This document shows positions 1 through 8,037 of a DNA stretch of 64,000 nucleotides, in pieces. Below the pieces are notes generated by a model. It was not told the origin of the DNA, did no database searches, and saw only the letters and a program-made list of their open reading frames with translations. The position numbers and the translations under genes are program-made. Position 1 is the first letter of the stretch; each line of letters opens with the position of its first letter. This stretch comes from Pseudomonas sp. B20(2017) (GTDB taxonomy: Bacteria > Pseudomonadota > Gammaproteobacteria > Pseudomonadales > Pseudomonadaceae). The stretch covers positions 62,001-126,000 of the forward strand of contig NZ_NEJP01000012.1 of NCBI RefSeq assembly GCF_002113125.1, written 5' to 3'.

Positions 1-1
1 C

Positions 2-1393
2 GACGGACATGTCGTATTCCGCAAGGTTACCGCGGATGAGGCACCCTTGACGCCGACAGCCGTACCCACACGAATTTGCCTCACGTTGACAAAAGCTGAT
101 CTTGAGCAGGTCAAGGATCATCCACAGGCCGTTTTCAACTTCACGGTCGACGATCAAGTCGGCAATGGGGCTGATCCGGATTCCCCATGGTCGGCCCCCG
201 TGTTCGTGACTGTTGATATGCAGGGTACGCGTTTGACTGCACCTGATATCACCGAAGACCCGGATGATCCCAATGATGCTCCGGAGACCATCGACCTGAA
301 CAAGCTCGGCACCAACGACCTGACCGTCCAGGTACACGTACAGAGCCCGCCATGGACGGCGAATGACGTCATTCGTGTGAAGTACGTGGCAACGCCGAAC
401 TCCGGCGGCACGCCGGTGGAGCACTGCGTTGAGGCTCCCGTAGTGCGTATTCCGTTCGTGCAGAAATTGATGATTCCCAACGCCAAGGTCATTGCCGAAA
501 GCGTGGTCAGTGTCAGTTACGAGCAAGTCAGGGGCGGGGCGGTCATCGCGCGATCTCGAGTGGCGATGGCGCGGGTCATTCTGGCGCCGATCATTACCGG
601 GGCCAAAGACCTGGCCGGTGTTGTGTTGGAAAACGGCGGTTCCGTTTCCCACAACAAGATAATCCTTGAAGGGGCGGCACTTGCGGGCGCTGTATTGGAG
701 ATTCTTGATGGTGCGGCGGTTGTCGAGGAGGTGCGTACGGGCGCTGATTACAAATGGAAAAGCACAGCGATATCGATTGCTGTTGGGCGAAATGTTTTTA
801 CTGCCCGGGAAAAGGCAGGGAATCAGTTGGTTTCGGAACCTTGGGCGATTGAGCGGTTGGCGTTTAGCATGGATAGGACGCAGCTAAGGCTCGCGGGATT
901 GTCGATCAGAGTTCCACAGTGGACAAAGACCGGCGAGGACTCAATTGGCAATATCGGCGTTCGGGTTCCAACCGGAGGGGTTAAGCCGTATGACTATGCA
1001 TCGTCTGATCCGACGACCGCTTCGGTGACGGAGCAAGGGAAAGTCAGCGGGTTGAAGAATGGCGTGGCAACCATCTATGTCACTGATCAGGAGGGGACTA
1101 CCCTGACTTATCTGGCAGCTGTCACCAACGTCTGGAAACTGCAGATCAGTGAACAGTTATATACCTTTCTGAACGCTGAAAAATGGATGCATACACTGGG
1201 AGGGCGTCACACCTACGACGGTGCAATCATGCAGGACCTCCTGCGAGTTTATGTAGTCCCGCCTCGTGCGTCCAATGTATGGACGTGTGGGACTTTTGGG
1301 TATTGGGGAGGGTACATCGCACCTAGTAATGGATTTCGTAGCACTACGCATTCAACTGCCCAGTGGACTTCCTGGTGCTTGACCGCTACCTGA
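2..1393 (+). CDS. Ig-like repeat protein, 3' end (5' end outside window)
   Basis: The reading frame is open from base 2 with no start of its own, so this is the C-terminal 463 residues of a larger protein; the TTG at 47 is only an internal codon. The sequence is rich in beta-strand-like segments separated by P/G/D turns. A bacterial Ig-like group 2 (BIG2) signature is visible in its last third (DPTTASVTEQGKVSGLKNG, about residues 335-355). An earlier segment with the pattern V-S-Y-x5-G-x5-S-x-V resembles segments in the proteins at 16603 and 17498, so the three probably belong to one family. Such Ig-like proteins are usually extracellular or surface proteins, but the signal region is not visible here. 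The C-terminal 70 residues are Trp/Tyr-rich and I do not recognise them. Function unknown. Confidence 0.8.
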   Translation, partial: DGHVVFRKVTADEAPLTPTAVPTRICLTLTKADLEQVKDHPQAVFNFTVDDQVGNGADPDSPWSAPVFVTVDMQGTRLTAPDITEDPDDPNDAPETIDLNKLGTNDLTVQVHVQSPPWTANDVIRVKYVATPNSGGTPVEHCVEAPVVRIPFVQKLMIPNAKVIAESVVSVSYEQVRGGAVIARSRVAMARVILAPIITGAKDLAGVVLENGGSVSHNKIILEGAALAGAVLEILDGAAVVEEVRTGADYKWKSTAISIAVGRNVFTAREKAGNQLVSEPWAIERLAFSMDRTQLRLAGLSIRVPQWTKTGEDSIGNIGVRVPTGGVKPYDYASSDPTTASVTEQGKVSGLKNGVATIYVTDQEGTTLTYLAAVTNVWKLQISEQLYTFLNAEKWMHTLGGRHTYDGAIMQDLLRVYVVPPRASNVWTCGTFGYWGGYIAPSNGFRSTTHSTAQWTSWCLTAT

Positions 1394-1449
1394 TTGAAGC
1401 GTCGTTTTCCATGGCCGGTGTGACGCTCGCCATGGGAATAACTGCGAGT

Positions 1450-2349
1450 TCATAGATTGAATGACAGGCAACGCTCGCGCAGAAACGCCTGCAACACCTT
1501 CACCCGCTCCGACACCTGCACCCGGTGCGGGCACAGCATATTGAACGGCACGCTCTCGCCGTGCCAGTCGTCGAACAGCGTCACCAGCCGCCCGGCGCGC
1601 ACGTCTTCTGCCACGTCGAGCCAGGCCTTGTAGGCGATGCCGTGGCCGGCGAGCGCCCAGCGGCGGGCGACTTCGCCGTCATCGCTGAGGTAGTCGCCGC
1701 GTACTTCGACCTCGACCGTTTCGTCGTCACGATGGAAGCGCCAGGTGTTGTACGGCCGGCCATTGCGCAGGTAGAGCAGGGCGCTGTGCTCGCTCAATTC
1801 GGCCGGATTTTGCGGTGTGCCGTGGCGCTCCAGATACGCAGGGCTCGCGCAGGCCACGCGGCGATGGTCAGGCAGAATCGGCAACGCCACCAGCGTCGAA
1901 TCACTCGGCACGCCAAAGCGCAAGGCCACATCCACCGTTTCGCGAAACAGATCCGCATGCCGGTCGTTGAGCAGCAATTGCAGCTGAATGTGCGGGTGCT
2001 CGCGCTTGAAATCGTCCAGCCATGGCAGCAACACATTGCGCCCGAAGTCCGACGGCGCCGCCAGTTGCAGCACGCCGCTCAGGCCTTCGGTCTGTTGCTT
2101 CAGCGCCTGCTCGCCCTCGGCCAGGGTGGCCAGTGCCAGGCGCACGCTTTCCAGATAACGCCGGCCTTCTTCGGTCAGACGCATGCTGCGGGTCGAGCGG
2201 GCGAACAGGCGGATGCCGAGGCGGGTTTCCAGGCGTTTCAACGCGATGCTGGCGGCGGCCGGCGTCAGCTCCAGCGCCCGGGCGGCGGCGGAGATGCTGC
2301 CGGAGTCGGCGGTGCGGACGAAGATTTCAAGGTCGAGGATTGAGCTCAT
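1450..2349 (-). CDS. LysR-family transcriptional regulator
   Basis: A 299-residue LysR-type regulator. The N-terminal winged helix-turn-helix (about residues 1-60, LDLEIFVRTADSGSISAAAR followed by AAASIALKRLETRLGIRLF) is textbook, and the rest fits the periplasmic-binding-protein-like effector domain (SGVLQLAAPSDFGRNVLLPW, start of the subdomain). The start chosen is the ATG giving MSSILDLEIF; 33 further codons upstream are open but do not look like LysR sequence. It diverges from the VOC gene at 2447 with about 100 bp between the starts, the usual arrangement for a LysR regulator and its target. The effector is unknown. Confidence 0.9.
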   Translation of the reverse strand: MSSILDLEIFVRTADSGSISAAARALELTPAAASIALKRLETRLGIRLFARSTRSMRLTEEGRRYLESVRLALATLAEGEQALKQQTEGLSGVLQLAAPSDFGRNVLLPWLDDFKREHPHIQLQLLLNDRHADLFRETVDVALRFGVPSDSTLVALPILPDHRRVACASPAYLERHGTPQNPAELSEHSALLYLRNGRPYNTWRFHRDDETVEVEVRGDYLSDDGEVARRWALAGHGIAYKAWLDVAEDVRAGRLVTLFDDWHGESVPFNMLCPHRVQVSERVKVLQAFLRERCLSFNL

Positions 2350-2446
2350 TAGTAAAAAACCGTTGAAGATCCTTGGCGTTTTGCGGGATTTTTCCGGGAT
2401 TGGCAAGCGCAGATACTGGAATCCTGAATAACCGCAGGAGACAGAC

Positions 2447-2809
2447 ATGACGTGGACATTCGATCATCTGGCCTTCAACACCGCTGACGGTCAGGCGCTG
2501 CAGGACGCTTTTGGTGGGTTACTGGGGCTGACGCCGGGGCGTCGGCCGCCGTTTCCGTTTCCGGGGCGGTGGTTGTATCAGGATGAGCAGGCGTTGGTGC
2601 ATGTGATTGAGCAGCCCGCATTGGATGAGGCGGCGTTGAGTCATATTGCGTTTCGTACGGATGAAGATGCGGCGGTGGTTTTGAAGCGGGTGCAGGGGAG
2701 TGGGTTGCCATATCAGGTGGCACAGGTGCCGGAGGACGGGATCTGGCAGATTTTTGTGCAGATGCCGGGCGGGGTGATTCTGGAGTTGGATGCGAAAAGT
2801 AGTGCGTGA
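2447..2809 (+). CDS. VOC (glyoxalase/bleomycin-resistance fold) protein
   Basis: A 120-residue single-domain protein with the vicinal oxygen chelate look: an opening strand with a His metal-ligand candidate (TWTFDHLAFNT), a middle SHIAFRT strand, and a closing strand ending in VILELDAK with a Glu ligand candidate. The length suits a two-module VOC domain. AGGAGA lies a few bases upstream of the ATG. The gene diverges from the LysR gene, which may control it. The substrate cannot be read from sequence; glyoxalase, isomerase and dioxygenase activities all occur in this superfamily. Confidence 0.8.
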   Translation: MTWTFDHLAFNTADGQALQDAFGGLLGLTPGRRPPFPFPGRWLYQDEQALVHVIEQPALDEAALSHIAFRTDEDAAVVLKRVQGSGLPYQVAQVPEDGIWQIFVQMPGGVILELDAKSSA

Positions 2810-2813
2810 TCCT

Positions 2814-2919
2814 CGTTCCCACGCTCTGCGTGGGAATGCCTCCACGGACGCTCTGCGTTCGGCTTTGGGAGGGACGCGGAGCGTCCCGGGCTGCATTCCC
2901 ACGCGGAGCGTGGGAACGA
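2814..2919. repeat. REP-type intergenic palindrome, GTTCCCACGC family, copy 1
   Basis: A long imperfect inverted repeat, CGTTCCCACGC...GCGTGGGAACG, with an inner GGGACGC/GCGTCCC pair. Five other copies occur in this window (near 3676, 10930, 30037, 38807 and 45947), always between genes or touching a stop codon. Confidence 0.9.
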
Positions 2920-3027
2920 TCTGATGCGAGGGTGTTTAAGTGTGGTGTTTAAGCGACACGTTCGGACATGCACCCCAGGCTACACAACCTTGCGCCGTTG
3001 CCTACGACTAAGCCAGAATCCGCCGGC

Positions 3028-3056
3028 TTGTGCGCTCAAGGGCCGGGTTTTATCGT
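3028..3056 (+). promoter_or_regulatory. Possible promoter of the C4 RNA / DUF6124 transcript
   Basis: TTGTGC (3028-3033) and TATCGT (3051-3056) are 17 bp apart and partly match the sigma-70 consensus. Transcription would start around 3063, immediately before the first hairpin (TCGCTG-AAAAA-CAGCGA, 3064-3080). The assignment rests on position and weak similarity only. Confidence 0.3.
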
Positions 3057-3081
3057 TGTCCCGTCGCTGAAAAACAGCGAT

Positions 3082-3108
3082 CGGGTTTGGTAGCCCGGAT
3101 CTGACTTG
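3082..3108 (+). promoter_or_regulatory. Upstream target pair (a1, b1) of the C4-type antisense RNA
   Basis: A short hairpin CGGG-TTTGGTAG-CCCG (3082-3097) presents the octamer TTTGGTAG in its loop. The 7-mer TTGGTAG is the exact complement of CTACCAA at 3207-3213 inside the RNA element downstream (a1). A few bases later TGACTTG (3102-3108) is the exact complement of CAAGTCA at 3195-3201 (b1). The same two motifs recur in the same order next to the start codon of the downstream gene. Confidence 0.65.
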
Positions 3109-3153
3109 TTGCGCAATTCACCGTATTCGGACGCTCATCCGTCCGTGCTTTTA

Positions 3154-3230
3154 TGGTGGCCATGCGTGGGGTGCTTTCGAGCGCGCCGGTTCTCCAAGTC
3201 ACCGGTCTACCAACCCGTGTATGGCCACCA
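3154..3230 (+). ncRNA. C4-type antisense RNA element
   Basis: The element folds by eye into a three-way junction. P1 is a 17-bp stem (3154-3170 with 3214-3230, including three G-U pairs). P2 is GTGCT-TTCG-AGCGC (3171-3184), stacked directly on P1. P3 is GCCGGT/ACCGGT (3185-3190 with 3201-3206) with a 10-nt loop. The P3 loop carries the b' sequence TCTCCAAGTCA (3191-3201), and the junction carries a' CTACCAA (3207-3213). Both have complements upstream (3082-3108) and downstream (3234-3281), the downstream one covering the Shine-Dalgarno sequence of the next gene. This layout (a1 b1, antisense RNA, a2 b2) is that of the C4 RNA of phages P1/P7 and resembles the P4 CI immunity RNA. Family assignment is from memory of that architecture; the pairing is seen directly. 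Confidence 0.72.
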
Positions 3231-3233
3231 CCT

Positions 3234-3281
3234 CTTCGTTTGGTAGCGAAGTTTGATGGCTCCATTTTTCTGATTTGGAGA
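3234..3281 (+). promoter_or_regulatory. Downstream target pair (a2, b2) with sequestered ribosome binding site
   Basis: A second hairpin, CTTCG-TTTGGTAG-CGAAG (3234-3251), repeats the exact loop octamer seen upstream (a2). It is followed by TGATTTGGAGA (3271-3281), which pairs along all 11 bases (one G-U) with the P3 loop of the C4-type RNA (b2). b2 contains the Shine-Dalgarno core GGAG, 8 nt before the GTG at 3289. A local hairpin CTCCA/TGGAG (3260-3264 with 3276-3280) can also hide the same site. The expected effect is translational repression of the DUF6124-type gene when the antisense RNA is present. Confidence 0.65.
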
Positions 3282-3288
3282 TTCAAAC

Positions 3289-3660
3289 GTGATCAAACCA
3301 ACACCCAACCCACCCGAAGCCGACACCACCTCACCCTACGAAACCCTCGATTCAAAGAAATTCCACGAAGCCGCCGAGCGCGCCCTCGACCACTACCTCA
3401 ATCCGCTGCTCCCCAGAAAACCGCTGCTCAAACCCAACACCCGCTACCTCATCGCCCCCGGCATCGACAGCGAAGAACTGCTGGCCGATGCCTCTGAAAC
3501 CCTGACCTGCGCCAAAACCATGGCCACTGACTTCGCCGGGCTGGTGGACGGATCGCAGCGGCATGTACTGCTGGGCATCGCGCAACTGATCATGCTGGGT
3601 GAACTGGCGGTGAACCGGGCGCTGGATAATCTGGAGTTGAAAACTGAAACGCCGCTCTAG
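3289..3660 (+). CDS. DUF6124-like small protein
   Basis: A 123-residue protein starting with GTG, MIKPTPNPPEADTTSPYETL, followed by an amphipathic alpha-helical C-terminal half. It resembles the short Pseudomonas proteins grouped as DUF6124 (family named from memory; no function known to me). There is no signal peptide, membrane segment or catalytic motif. Start choice: TTTGGAG lies 8 nt before GTG. The long ORF that reads through the upstream RNA (from 3153) is in another frame and is a translation of the antisense RNA. The striking point is the leader, a complete C4-type antisense module whose downstream target overlaps this gene's ribosome binding site. Confidence 0.85.
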   Translation: MIKPTPNPPEADTTSPYETLDSKKFHEAAERALDHYLNPLLPRKPLLKPNTRYLIAPGIDSEELLADASETLTCAKTMATDFAGLVDGSQRHVLLGIAQLIMLGELAVNRALDNLELKTETPL

Positions 3661-3675
3661 CCAGATCATTAGCCT

Positions 3676-3802
3676 GATCGTTCCCACGTCGAGGCGTCGA
3701 ACCGTCCGCGTGGGAATGCAGCCCGGGACGCTCCGCGTCCCTTTCAGAGCTGGAACGCGGAGCGTCCCTTGAGGCATTCCCACGCGGAGCGTGGGAACGA
3801 TC
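3676..3802. repeat. REP-type palindrome, GTTCCCACGC family, copy 2
   Basis: GATCGTTCCCACG...CGTGGGAACGATC with a GGGACGCTCCGCGTCCC palindrome inside. The left arm is partly degenerate (TCGAGGCGTCGAACC insertion). It lies between the convergent ends of the DUF6124-type gene and the MFS gene and could double as a bidirectional transcription stop, though no T-tract follows. Confidence 0.85.
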
Positions 3803-3851
3803 TAAACGAGAAACGGCCCGTAATGGGCCGTTTCTGTAACTACGCTAAGGC

Positions 3852-5162
3852 TTAACCCCGCAACGTCCGCGTCATCCGCAACGCCAGCAGACTCCCGCCA
3901 ACAATCACCCCCGCCAGCAGATACAACGCCGCATCGGTAGAGCCGGTGCTGTCCTTGACCCAACCCACAAGGTAAGGGCTGAGGAACCCGGCCATCTGCC
4001 CCATGGAGTTGATCAGCGCCAACCCACCTGCCGCAGCACCCGCGCTCAGCATGGCGGTCGGCACCGGCCAGAACATCGGCAGACCGGTCAGGGCGCCCAT
4101 GGTCGCGATAGTCAAACCGAGAATCGCAATCGCCGGATTCGCCGCGAAGTTCACCGCGATCAATAGGCCGACAGCGCCCATCAACATCGGCACCACCAAA
4201 TGCCAGCGACGTTCTTTACGCAAGTCCGCCGAACGCCCGACCACCAGCATGAACACCGCTGCCAGCAAGTAAGGAATCGCGCTCAACCAGCCAATCACCA
4301 GGTTGTCGCTGAAGCCGAGGTTCTTGATGATTGACGGCAGCCAGAAGTTGATCGCGTACACGCCGCTCTGGATGCAGAAATAGATCAGGCCGAAGGCCCA
4401 AATCGCCGGGTTCTTGAATACGGCGATCAGCGAATCGGAAGTAGTTTTCGGTTTGTTCGCCAGATCTTCGGCCTGATCCGCTTCCAGCACCGAACGCTCG
4501 TGCGGGGTCAGCCACTTGGCGTTGGCGAAGTTGTCGCTCAACAGGAAGTAGGCGAGTGCGCCCAGCACAACAGTCGGAATACCTTGCAGCAGGAACATCC
4601 ACTGCCAGCCGGCGAGGCCACCCTGGCCGGCGGCGAAGTGATTCAGGATCCAACCGGAAAACGGGCTGCCAAGCAGGCCCGACACCGGAATCGCCGACAT
4701 GAACAGCGCCATGATGCGGCCACGGCGGAAGGTCGGGAACCATTGCGAGAGATAGAGCACAACGCCCGGGAAGAACCCGGCTTCGGCGGCGCCGGTGAAC
4801 AGCCGCAAGGTGTAGAACTGGGTCGGCGTGGTGACGAACAGCAGGCAGGTCGACAGCGTGCCCCAGGTGATCATCATCAGCGCGATCCAGCGCCGTGGGC
4901 CGAATTTGGTCAGCGCCAGGTTGCTCGGTACGCCGCACAGCACGTAGCCGATGAAGAAGATACCGGCCCCGAGGCCGTACACGGTTTCGCTGAACTTCAG
5001 CGCGTCGAGCATCTGCAGTTTGGCAAATCCAACGTTGACCCGGTCGAGGTAGTTGAACAGGTAGCAGATGAAGATGAAGGGGATCAAACGCAGGGTGATG
5101 CGTTTGTAGACGGCATTTTTGTCGTCAGCAATGGTCTGGGTTGCTGCTGCGCTCTGCGACAT
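3852..5162 (-). CDS. MFS transporter, anion:cation symporter (sugar acid/organic acid) type
   Basis: A 436-residue major facilitator with about 12 hydrophobic segments. The region near residues 20-45 (RLIPFIFICYLFNYLDRVNV) carries the NYLDRxN motif typical of the ACS family (GudP, ExuT, phthalate permeases). The start chosen is MSQSAAATQ, with AGAGAGAG just upstream; 24 further open codons precede it but lack family resemblance. It diverges from a CdaR-type activator gene, with a glycerate kinase beyond that. Since CdaR of E. coli controls sugar diacid and glycerate genes, a glycerate or aldarate substrate is the simplest inference. The exact substrate is not shown by sequence. Confidence 0.88.
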   Translation of the reverse strand: MSQSAAATQTIADDKNAVYKRITLRLIPFIFICYLFNYLDRVNVGFAKLQMLDALKFSETVYGLGAGIFFIGYVLCGVPSNLALTKFGPRRWIALMMITWGTLSTCLLFVTTPTQFYTLRLFTGAAEAGFFPGVVLYLSQWFPTFRRGRIMALFMSAIPVSGLLGSPFSGWILNHFAAGQGGLAGWQWMFLLQGIPTVVLGALAYFLLSDNFANAKWLTPHERSVLEADQAEDLANKPKTTSDSLIAVFKNPAIWAFGLIYFCIQSGVYAINFWLPSIIKNLGFSDNLVIGWLSAIPYLLAAVFMLVVGRSADLRKERRWHLVVPMLMGAVGLLIAVNFAANPAIAILGLTIATMGALTGLPMFWPVPTAMLSAGAAAGGLALINSMGQMAGFLSPYLVGWVKDSTGSTDAALYLLAGVIVGGSLLALRMTRTLRG

Positions 5163-5252
5163 AGCGGCTCTCTCTTTATTATGATTTTTTGCGATGCAAA
5201 GGGTAACGTTGATCGCCCTGAGAGTCTCGGCCACCTTTGGCCGGATTGTCTT

Positions 5253-5266
5253 TGTGCCTGAGCACA
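5253..5266. promoter_or_regulatory. Inverted repeat in MFS/cdaR divergent promoter region
   Basis: TGTGC-CTGA-GCACA is a perfect 5-bp-arm palindrome in the 170-bp region between the divergent transporter and regulator starts. It is a candidate operator for the adjacent CdaR-like protein, by position only. Confidence 0.3.
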
Positions 5267-5332
5267 GGGTTTGCCGGCAGACCCTGTGCGGGTGAACAAC
5301 CGTCCGCGCCTGTTTTCAAGGATTTTCCCCTT

Positions 5333-6445
5333 ATGTTCGAACTCGATCACGACCTCGCCCAGGACATCGTCGACCGGGCCATGGCCATTTTGCCGTACAA
5401 CGTCAACGTCATGGACAGCCAGGGGCTGATCCTCGGCAGCGGCGAGCCGGAGCGGATCAACACCCGCCACGAAGGCGCGCAACTGGTGCTGGCCAACGGT
5501 CGGGTGGTGGAGATCGACGCGCAGACCGCCGTGCATCTGAAAGGCGTGCAGCCGGGGATCAATCTGCCGTTGCTGCTCGATCAGCGGTTGATCGGTGTGC
5601 TCGGCATTACCGGCGAGCCGGAGCAACTGCGCACTTACGCCGAACTGGTGCGCATGACCGCCGAAATGCTTGTGGGGCAGCGCAACCAGCAATCCGAGCA
5701 GCAATGGCGGCGGCAGCGTTGCGATGACTTGCTGGCGTTGCTGTTGAGTGAGGCAGGGGATTCGCCAAGGTTGGTCGATGAGGCCCAGCAACTCGGGCTC
5801 AAACCGCAACTGACGCGCGTGCCATATCTGTTTGAGCTGGGACTTGAACACGGGCCGGGACAAACCGTCGAGGCACTGAGTGCCTGGCTGATGTCGCGCT
5901 ATCCCGACAGTTGGTGCGTGAGCTCTGCGAAGTCGTCGCTGCTGTGGTGCCGGCCGGCGAGTCAGAACGTTGAGCATGATCGCCTGCTGGAAAAACTCGA
6001 TGGCCTGGGCTGGAACATCCTGCGCATTGCCGTCGGCGGGCAGGCCGATGGACTGACCGGATTGCGCCGCTGTTATCGGCGGGTCGGCGACTTGCTCGCC
6101 TATGGCCGCGAAGTGCTGCCGCGTTCACGGCTGCTGACCCTCAATCGCTATCGCTTGCCGGTGATGCTCTGGCGCCATCGCAACGATGATGCGCTGGATG
6201 AACTGCTCAAACCGTTGCGCAAGGTGATCGCCAAGGACAGCAACGGCCAGTTGCTCGCCACCCTGCGTAGTTGGTGCGATCACGACGGCCAGAGCCAAGC
6301 CTGCGCCGATGCCTTGGGGATTCACCGCAACAGCCTGCGCTACCGGATGGAGCGGATTGCCGAGTTGAGTGGGGTCGATCCGTTGAAGCTCGACGGCATG
6401 TTGGCGTTGTATCTGGGTGTGCAATTGCTGCCGCAGACTGACTGA
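5333..6445 (+). CDS. cdaR: CdaR-type sugar diacid/glycerate regulator
   Basis: A 370-residue protein with the layout of CdaR: an N-terminal diacid recognition domain (MFELDHDLAQDIVDRAMAIL, then VMDSQGLILGSGEPERINTR and HLKGVQPGINLPL), a middle GGDEF-like region, and a C-terminal PucR-type helix-turn-helix (ADALGIHRNSLRYRMERIAE). The ATG at 5333 has AAGGA upstream and starts exactly at the conserved N-terminus. It sits between the divergent MFS gene and the glycerate kinase gene, both likely targets. In E. coli the homologue activates garPLRK and gudPXD; whether the effector here is glycerate or a diacid is inference. Confidence 0.87.
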   Translation: MFELDHDLAQDIVDRAMAILPYNVNVMDSQGLILGSGEPERINTRHEGAQLVLANGRVVEIDAQTAVHLKGVQPGINLPLLLDQRLIGVLGITGEPEQLRTYAELVRMTAEMLVGQRNQQSEQQWRRQRCDDLLALLLSEAGDSPRLVDEAQQLGLKPQLTRVPYLFELGLEHGPGQTVEALSAWLMSRYPDSWCVSSAKSSLLWCRPASQNVEHDRLLEKLDGLGWNILRIAVGGQADGLTGLRRCYRRVGDLLAYGREVLPRSRLLTLNRYRLPVMLWRHRNDDALDELLKPLRKVIAKDSNGQLLATLRSWCDHDGQSQACADALGIHRNSLRYRMERIAELSGVDPLKLDGMLALYLGVQLLPQTD

Positions 6446-6473
6446 AGTTTGTTCGGTGCCTTGGATAATGCTA

Positions 6474-6536
6474 TCGCGAGCAAGCTCGCTCCCACAGGTG
6501 AGTACATTCCAAATGTGGGAGCGAGCTTGCTCGCGA
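6474..6536. repeat. REPIN, GTGGGAGCGAGC family, copy 1
   Basis: TCGCGAGCAAGCTCGCTCCCACA and its inverse lie about 15 bp apart, forming a REP doublet (REPIN) between cdaR and garK. Twelve further copies are listed below. Confidence 0.9.
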
Positions 6537-6674
6537 AAGGGCCGGGACATTCAGCATCAATTCCAAAGCCTTTGTGAAAATGAACAATAAACGCCAATCC
6601 AACTTGTGCAGCGGACAGGCGTCAACGCGCAAGGCGACTGGCAGCATGAGGGGCATTGGAACTGGAGAATTCGC

Positions 6675-7814
6675 ATGAAAATCGTCATCGCCCCCGATTC
6701 GTTCAAGGACAGCCTGAGTGCCCAAGGCGTTGCAGAAGCCATTGCGCTTGGTCTGGCGCAGGTCTGGCCGCAGGCGACGCTGGTCAAATGCCCGATGGCC
6801 GACGGTGGCGAAGGGACGGTGGAGTCGATTCTTGCCGCGTGCGAAGGCGAACTGCGCCGCACCCGCGTGCGTGGCCCGTTGGGGGCGGCGGTCGAAGCGG
6901 CGTGGGGCTGGCTGCCGCATAACCACACTGCAATCATCGAAATGGCCGAAGCCAGCGGTCTGCAACTGGTGCCGCCGGGGCAGCGGGATGCGTGCATCAG
7001 CAGCACGTTCGGTACCGGTGAACTGATCCATGCAGCGCTGGATGCCGGCGCACAACGGGTGATTCTGGCCATCGGCGGCAGTGCTACCAACGACGGCGGT
7101 GCCGGCGCGATGCAGGCGCTGGGCGTGAAACTGCTGGATGCTCAAGGGCAATCGCTGGTGCCGGGCGGTCTGGCGCTGGCACAACTCGCACGTCTGGAAC
7201 TGAGTGAACTCGACCCGCGTCTGGCGCAAGTCCGCTTCGACATCGCCGCCGACGTCAACAATCCACTTTGCGGCCCCCACGGCGCCTCGTCGATTTTCGG
7301 ACCGCAAAAGGGCGCATCACCCGCGCAAGTTCAACAACTGGATCAGGCCCTCGGTCACTTCGCCGAACTCTGCGCGCAGGCGCTAGGCAACGACGTACGC
7401 GATGAACCGGGCAGCGGCGCGGCAGGCGGACTGGGTTTTGCCGCCAAGGCGTTTCTCGGCGCACGCTTCCAGGCCGGTGTCGAAGTGGTCGCAGAACTGG
7501 TCGGACTGGCTGATGCAGTGAAGGGCGCAGATCTGGTCATCACCGGCGAAGGACGCTTCGATGCCCAGACCCTGCGCGGCAAAACCCCGTTCGGCGTTGC
7601 GCGGATCGCCAAGCAACACGCCGTACCCGTGATCGTCATTGCAGGCACCTTGGGCGAGGGTTATCAGGAACTCTACGATCACGGCATCGACGCGGCATTT
7701 GCCGTCACTAGCGGCCCGATGACCCTCGATCAGGCCTGCGCCGAAGCACCACGCTTGCTGCGCGAACGTGCCACAGACATCGCTCGCGTCTGGCGCATGG
7801 CAACTCCGGCCTGA
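6675..7814 (+). CDS. garK: Glycerate 2-kinase
   Basis: A 379-residue protein of the GarK/GlxK family: MKIVIAPDSFKDSLSA at the N-terminus, CPMADGGEGTVES near residue 42, AIGGSATNDGGAGAMQALG near residue 130, and TGEGRFDAQT in the C-terminal part, all family hallmarks. It phosphorylates D-glycerate to 2-phosphoglycerate using ATP, feeding lower glycolysis. The ATG at 6675 has GGAG 7 nt upstream; 23 open codons before it are not family-like. It follows cdaR in the same direction, separated by a REPIN, and together with the MFS transporter forms a plausible glycerate uptake and use unit. Confidence 0.93.
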   Translation: MKIVIAPDSFKDSLSAQGVAEAIALGLAQVWPQATLVKCPMADGGEGTVESILAACEGELRRTRVRGPLGAAVEAAWGWLPHNHTAIIEMAEASGLQLVPPGQRDACISSTFGTGELIHAALDAGAQRVILAIGGSATNDGGAGAMQALGVKLLDAQGQSLVPGGLALAQLARLELSELDPRLAQVRFDIAADVNNPLCGPHGASSIFGPQKGASPAQVQQLDQALGHFAELCAQALGNDVRDEPGSGAAGGLGFAAKAFLGARFQAGVEVVAELVGLADAVKGADLVITGEGRFDAQTLRGKTPFGVARIAKQHAVPVIVIAGTLGEGYQELYDHGIDAAFAVTSGPMTLDQACAEAPRLLRERATDIARVWRMATPA

Positions 7815-7839
7815 CCTGTCACTCATCATCTGAAACGAC

Positions 7840-7863
7840 GGGTGTTTCACCGCTGAAACACCC
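7840..7863. terminator. Strong hairpin downstream of garK (terminator-like, no U-tract)
   Basis: GGGTGTTTCA-CCGC-TGAAACACCC is a perfect 10-bp stem 26 bp after the garK stop. The sequence after it (GCAACACTTTG) has no run of T, so intrinsic termination is uncertain; it may instead protect the 3' end of the transcript. The rest of the gap to 8037 shows nothing I can name. Confidence 0.4.
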
Positions 7864-8037
7864 GCAACACTTTGAAAAATATTTCATCTTTACCCGCAAA
7901 CTTCCTCAAGCCTGGCCGATAAAGAAATCAGGCGCACACAACTTTCCAAAAACAGTGACGCCGGACTGAAGCCCGCCCCCATGGGCCAGTGATCACGGCA
8001 TGGACGCTCGTAGTTTCAACTATCCGAGAGTCCTCCT

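Noticed and set aside
1409..1435. CCATGGC...GCCATGG hairpin as a terminator between the Ig-like and LysR genes
   Set aside because: Only 7 bp with a 13-nt loop and no T-run on either strand.
3153..3497. Small protein beginning in the C4-type RNA (MVAMRGVLSSAPVLQ...)
   Set aside because: It is the translation of the structured RNA and then runs out of frame through the DUF6124-like gene. The RNA pairing explains the conservation better than coding does.
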